Shown in pieces: positions 61,925-64,000 of a stretch of 64,000 bases of DNA. Each line of letters starts with the position of its first letter. The first letter of the stretch is position 1. This DNA is from Caballeronia sp. LZ062 (lineage in GTDB: Bacteria; Pseudomonadota; Gammaproteobacteria; Burkholderiales; Burkholderiaceae), in contig NZ_JARTWB010000003.1 of assembly GCF_031450785.1 (NCBI RefSeq), positions 372,001 to 436,000 on the forward strand, given 5' to 3'. The notes under the pieces are model-generated. The model saw nothing but the letters and a program-made list of their open reading frames with translations. It was not told where the DNA came from and did no database searches. Made by a program: the position numbers and the translations under genes.

Positions 61925-62575
61925 GTGATGCAGGGCGCCTGCACGTCTTTCCCGCTGACCTTGGCCGATGACGCCGCCTGGCGCTATTACGATCTCGCCA
62001 AATCGCGCGCGGTCGACCGGCCGCCCGCGGCCGGCGAACTGTGCGTCTGGCTCGTCACGAGCGAATTCCGCTTCGCGTCGGCGTCCAACGTCGCGAACTG
62101 GCTGAGTGCGGCCGAACGCAAGCGGGCGAGGCTGTATCCGAATTCGGCCATCGGGCGGCGCTTCGGTGTGGCGCGCGCGACGCTGCGGCTCGTCGTCTCG
62201 CAGATGCTGGGCTGCCGTCCCGAAGAGGTTCAGGTCGAGGACGGCCCCGATGAGCGCATCGTCGCGGCCGACCCGCGAGGCCGGCAGAGCGTCCACGTGG
62301 ATGTCGCGTATTCGGGCATATGGATCGTGATCGCGGTGGGATCGGCGAGCGTCGGCGTCGGCCTGAGCGCCGATACGCTCGCGGATGCCGCGCATCTCGC
62401 CCGCGCACGCGCCGAACGCGGCGAGCACGACACGGGGGCAACGTGGCACGGCATCGCATTGCCGATGCCCGGCGAGATTCGCGGCGTCGTGGCGGCGGCC
62501 GGGCGGCTTACGGACGTTCAGGCGTTCGGCTGGGAGAAGCCGGCGCAAGCGGACGCGGTGAAGGCGGGGCGGTGA
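61925..62575 (+). CDS. Degenerate 4'-phosphopantetheinyl-transferase-like protein
   Basis: 216 aa. N-half [20 protein letters not shown] then [16 protein letters not shown] follows the PPTase pattern. The position of the WNxSHSG motif reads [15 protein letters not shown], and the magnesium-binding GVDIE motif reads GVGLS, so the key Asp and Glu are missing. The chain also lacks the usual WTxKEA region. It is probably not an active PPTase. Start GTG 61925 or ATG 61928; GAGG at 61913-61916. Confidence 0.6.
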   Translation: MMQGACTSFPLTLADDAAWRYYDLAKSRAVDRPPAAGELCVWLVTSEFRFASASNVANWLSAAERKRARLYPNSAIGRRFGVARATLRLVVSQMLGCRPEEVQVEDGPDERIVAADPRGRQSVHVDVAYSGIWIVIAVGSASVGVGLSADTLADAAHLARARAERGEHDTGATWHGIALPMPGEIRGVVAAAGRLTDVQAFGWEKPAQADAVKAGR

Positions 62576-62641
62576 GGGCGCGGCTCGCATCGCGCAATCG
62601 TGCTTGTCCGGCGCCCACACCTTTAGGTGAAAGCGGGCGCA

Positions 62642-62856
62642 ATGTCTTCCCAACAGCTACTGCATGCGCTCGAATGCGAGGGCCGCGGTTGGGAAGCACT
62701 GAAGGCGTCGCGCTGGATCGAACTCGACCTGCCGACGCGCCGCTCGCGCAAGGCGGGTTTCGCACGCCGTCGGCAAAGCGTGAGTTCCATAGCGAGCGTC
62801 TCGCGCGCGAGGGCCTCGACCCACTGCCGGATTACCTGCCGCCCACGCGCAAATAG
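62642..62856 (+). pseudogene. C-terminal remnant of a molybdopterin oxidoreductase, frameshifted
   Basis: The frame from 62642 reads [20 protein letters not shown] and RWIELDLP. After about 62735 the likeness continues in the next frame: [37 protein letters not shown], stop TAG at 62854-62856. This is the C-terminal pattern of assimilatory-type molybdenum oxidoreductases (TPSGKxEFYSE...GLDPLPDY). One missing base after GACCTGCC explains the shift. No upstream part of the enzyme is present, so it is a truncated relic. Confidence 0.65.
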
Positions 62857-63220
62857 GTGTCCGTGTTCACGAGCCAAGGGTTCCGAGGACGTGGTGGTCA
62901 GCGGGCGCGGAGATCGAGCGTTCCAATCGATGCAGCGCAGCCCAAGCGTCCATAACGCACCGCGTATCCTGTACTTCAATTAGTTGGTACAACGAAGAAA
63001 GCGTCGTATCAAAAGCCCAGCGATATACGCCGATGCGTCGCGCTCTGTCTGCGAAATACGCCGTTGCACACGCTTCAGGCGTGCAATATGCGCAACGTGC
63101 GCATCGGAAGACATCATACGAACCAAACCATTCGGATGAATGGCGCCGATGGCCGATCACATCGGATGAAAGAGCTTAGGCATAATACCCGTCACCCAAG
63201 GATACTCAGCGCGCTTGCCT
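62857..63220. other. Intergenic region before the ABC exporter genes
   Basis: 364 bp. AT-richer than the flanks. A minus-strand frame at 62867-63160 has four cysteines near its start but no family likeness or Shine-Dalgarno and is not called. It should contain the promoter of the lolD-like gene; CAAGGATA at 63197-63204 precedes that gene's ATG by 16 nt. Confidence 0.45.
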
Positions 63221-63916
63221 ATGACACGCCCCGCCCTGGAATGCCGCCGCCTTCACAAAACCTTTGGTCCCGGCAGAACCATTCTTGCAGGGCTCGACTT
63301 CACGCTCGGCTCAAGCGAATTCATCGCCATCATGGGCGACTCGGGCGTGGGTAAATCCACGCTGCTCAATCTCATTGCGGGCCTCGATGCGCCCGACAGC
63401 GGCGAGATCCTGATCGACGGCGTGCCTATCTCCGCGCTCAGCGACGAAGCCGCCACCAAGACCCGCCGCGAGAAGCTCGGCTTCGTGTTTCAGGCGTTTC
63501 ACGTGCTGCCGCACCTCACGATGGTGCAGAACGTCGCGGTGCCGCTGCTGCTGAACGGCCTGCCGATCACGCCCGCGCACGGCATGCTGGCTGCCGTCGG
63601 CCTCTTCAATCGTCAGAACGATCTGCCGCGCCAGCTTTCCGGCGGCGAGCTGCAGCGCGTGGCCATCGCGCGTGCGCTCGTGCATCGCCCGCGGCTGATT
63701 CTCGCAGACGAACCCACGGGCAATCTCGATCCGCAAACCGCGCACGAAATTCTCGGCCTCTTCCACGCTGAAACCAAAGCGACCGGCGCAGCCGCCATCA
63801 TGGTCACGCATTCGGAGGCCGCCGCAGCCTTCGCCGACCGCGTGCTGATTCTCGCCGACGGCACGCTGCACGAAGCCGCGTCGCTCACGGCGTTCAACGA
63901 GGCGCGCGCACGATGA
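63221..63916 (+). CDS. ABC transporter ATP-binding protein, LolD/MacB type
   Basis: 231 aa. Walker A GDSGVGKSTLLNL, Q-loop VFQAFHVLPHLT, signature LSGGELQRVAIARAL, Walker B LILADEPTGNLD, H-loop MVTHSEAA. The LPHLT and NLDPQT segments are typical of the LolD/MacB/FtsE exporter class. Its stop overlaps the start of a permease gene (ATGA), so the pair forms an exporter or mechanotransmission complex. Cargo unknown. Confidence 0.9.
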   Translation: MTRPALECRRLHKTFGPGRTILAGLDFTLGSSEFIAIMGDSGVGKSTLLNLIAGLDAPDSGEILIDGVPISALSDEAATKTRREKLGFVFQAFHVLPHLTMVQNVAVPLLLNGLPITPAHGMLAAVGLFNRQNDLPRQLSGGELQRVAIARALVHRPRLILADEPTGNLDPQTAHEILGLFHAETKATGAAAIMVTHSEAAAAFADRVLILADGTLHEAASLTAFNEARAR

Positions 63917-64000
63917 CGGCGCGCGCCGCCGGTCATCGCATGCTCTCGCGCTGGCTGCTCGGCGCGCAATGGCGCAGTCATCGCGGGCGCGCGCTCGTCG
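63913..64000 (+). CDS. ABC transporter permease, FtsX-like (N-terminal fragment)
   Basis: Starts in an ATGA overlap with the ATPase gene and runs off the window after 29 codons (MTARAAGHRMLSRWLLGAQW). The opening is consistent with a MacB/FtsX-type permease N-terminus, and the partner ATPase class supports this, but the fragment alone is too short to prove it. Confidence 0.65.
   Translation, partial: MTARAAGHRMLSRWLLGAQWRSHRGRALV

Noticed and set aside
62867..63160. 97-aa minus-strand frame with a Cys cluster (CARCAYC)
   Set aside because: The cluster hints at a zinc site, but there is no ribosome site and no likeness; left as intergenic.

Overview
The window is high-GC, densely coded DNA of a Burkholderiaceae member, most like Paraburkholderia or Caballeronia. 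This rests on the gene content: an OmpC-type porin, a DUF4148 small protein, phaA-phaB, a self-sufficient CYP116B P450, and a parA-parB-initiator locus of the kind found on Burkholderia secondary replicons. That locus sits in the middle (about 20.9-29.2 kb) and is followed by a complete group-1 type sigma-70 gene. I therefore read the window as the origin region of a chromid or megaplasmid. Taxonomy and replicon identity are inferences from gene content; no rRNA or tRNA gene was seen.

Left part (0-20.9 kb). A ribose-type sugar ABC transporter (ATPase end, permease, binding protein) is followed by a dihydrolipoyl dehydrogenase carrying its own lipoyl domain. A lower nicotinate pathway comes next (5.2-12.5 kb): MFS transporter, divergent TetR regulator, 6-hydroxynicotinate monooxygenase, maleate isomerase, N-formylmaleamate deformylase, 2,5-dihydroxypyridine dioxygenase and maleamate amidohydrolase. 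Two near-palindromic operators, each overlapping a TATAAT box, lie before the transporter and before the monooxygenase. phaB and phaA follow on the minus strand. Then comes a likely three-gene minus-strand operon: mntH, a dienelactone-hydrolase/NTF2 fusion lacking its catalytic residues, and a P450-reductase fusion.

Replication part (20.9-30 kb). It contains a tyrosine recombinase preceded by a dif-like inverted repeat, parA and parB, an initiator-like gene with inverted repeats at its start codon and inside the gene, and rpoD. A 95-bp duplicated intergenic segment downstream carries paired DnaA-box-like 9-mers. The same pair with the same 17-nt spacing recurs at 40.9 kb.

Right part (30-64 kb). 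This is accessory and housekeeping metabolism: glutathione transferases, an SDR, a lipoate-ligase-like protein, a Nudix hydrolase, the modABC molybdate transporter with a ModE-type box, an enoyl-CoA hydratase, and a PQQ-type dehydrogenase with cytochrome c. It also has a pyruvyl transferase, a SET-domain protein, RecQ, and a stress-flavoured block (CsbD, two zinc alcohol dehydrogenases, porin, manganese catalase). A convergent two-partner secretion pair, an Old Yellow Enzyme, a degenerate phosphopantetheinyl-transferase-like protein, a frameshifted molybdoenzyme remnant and the start of a LolD/FtsX-type ABC exporter close the window.
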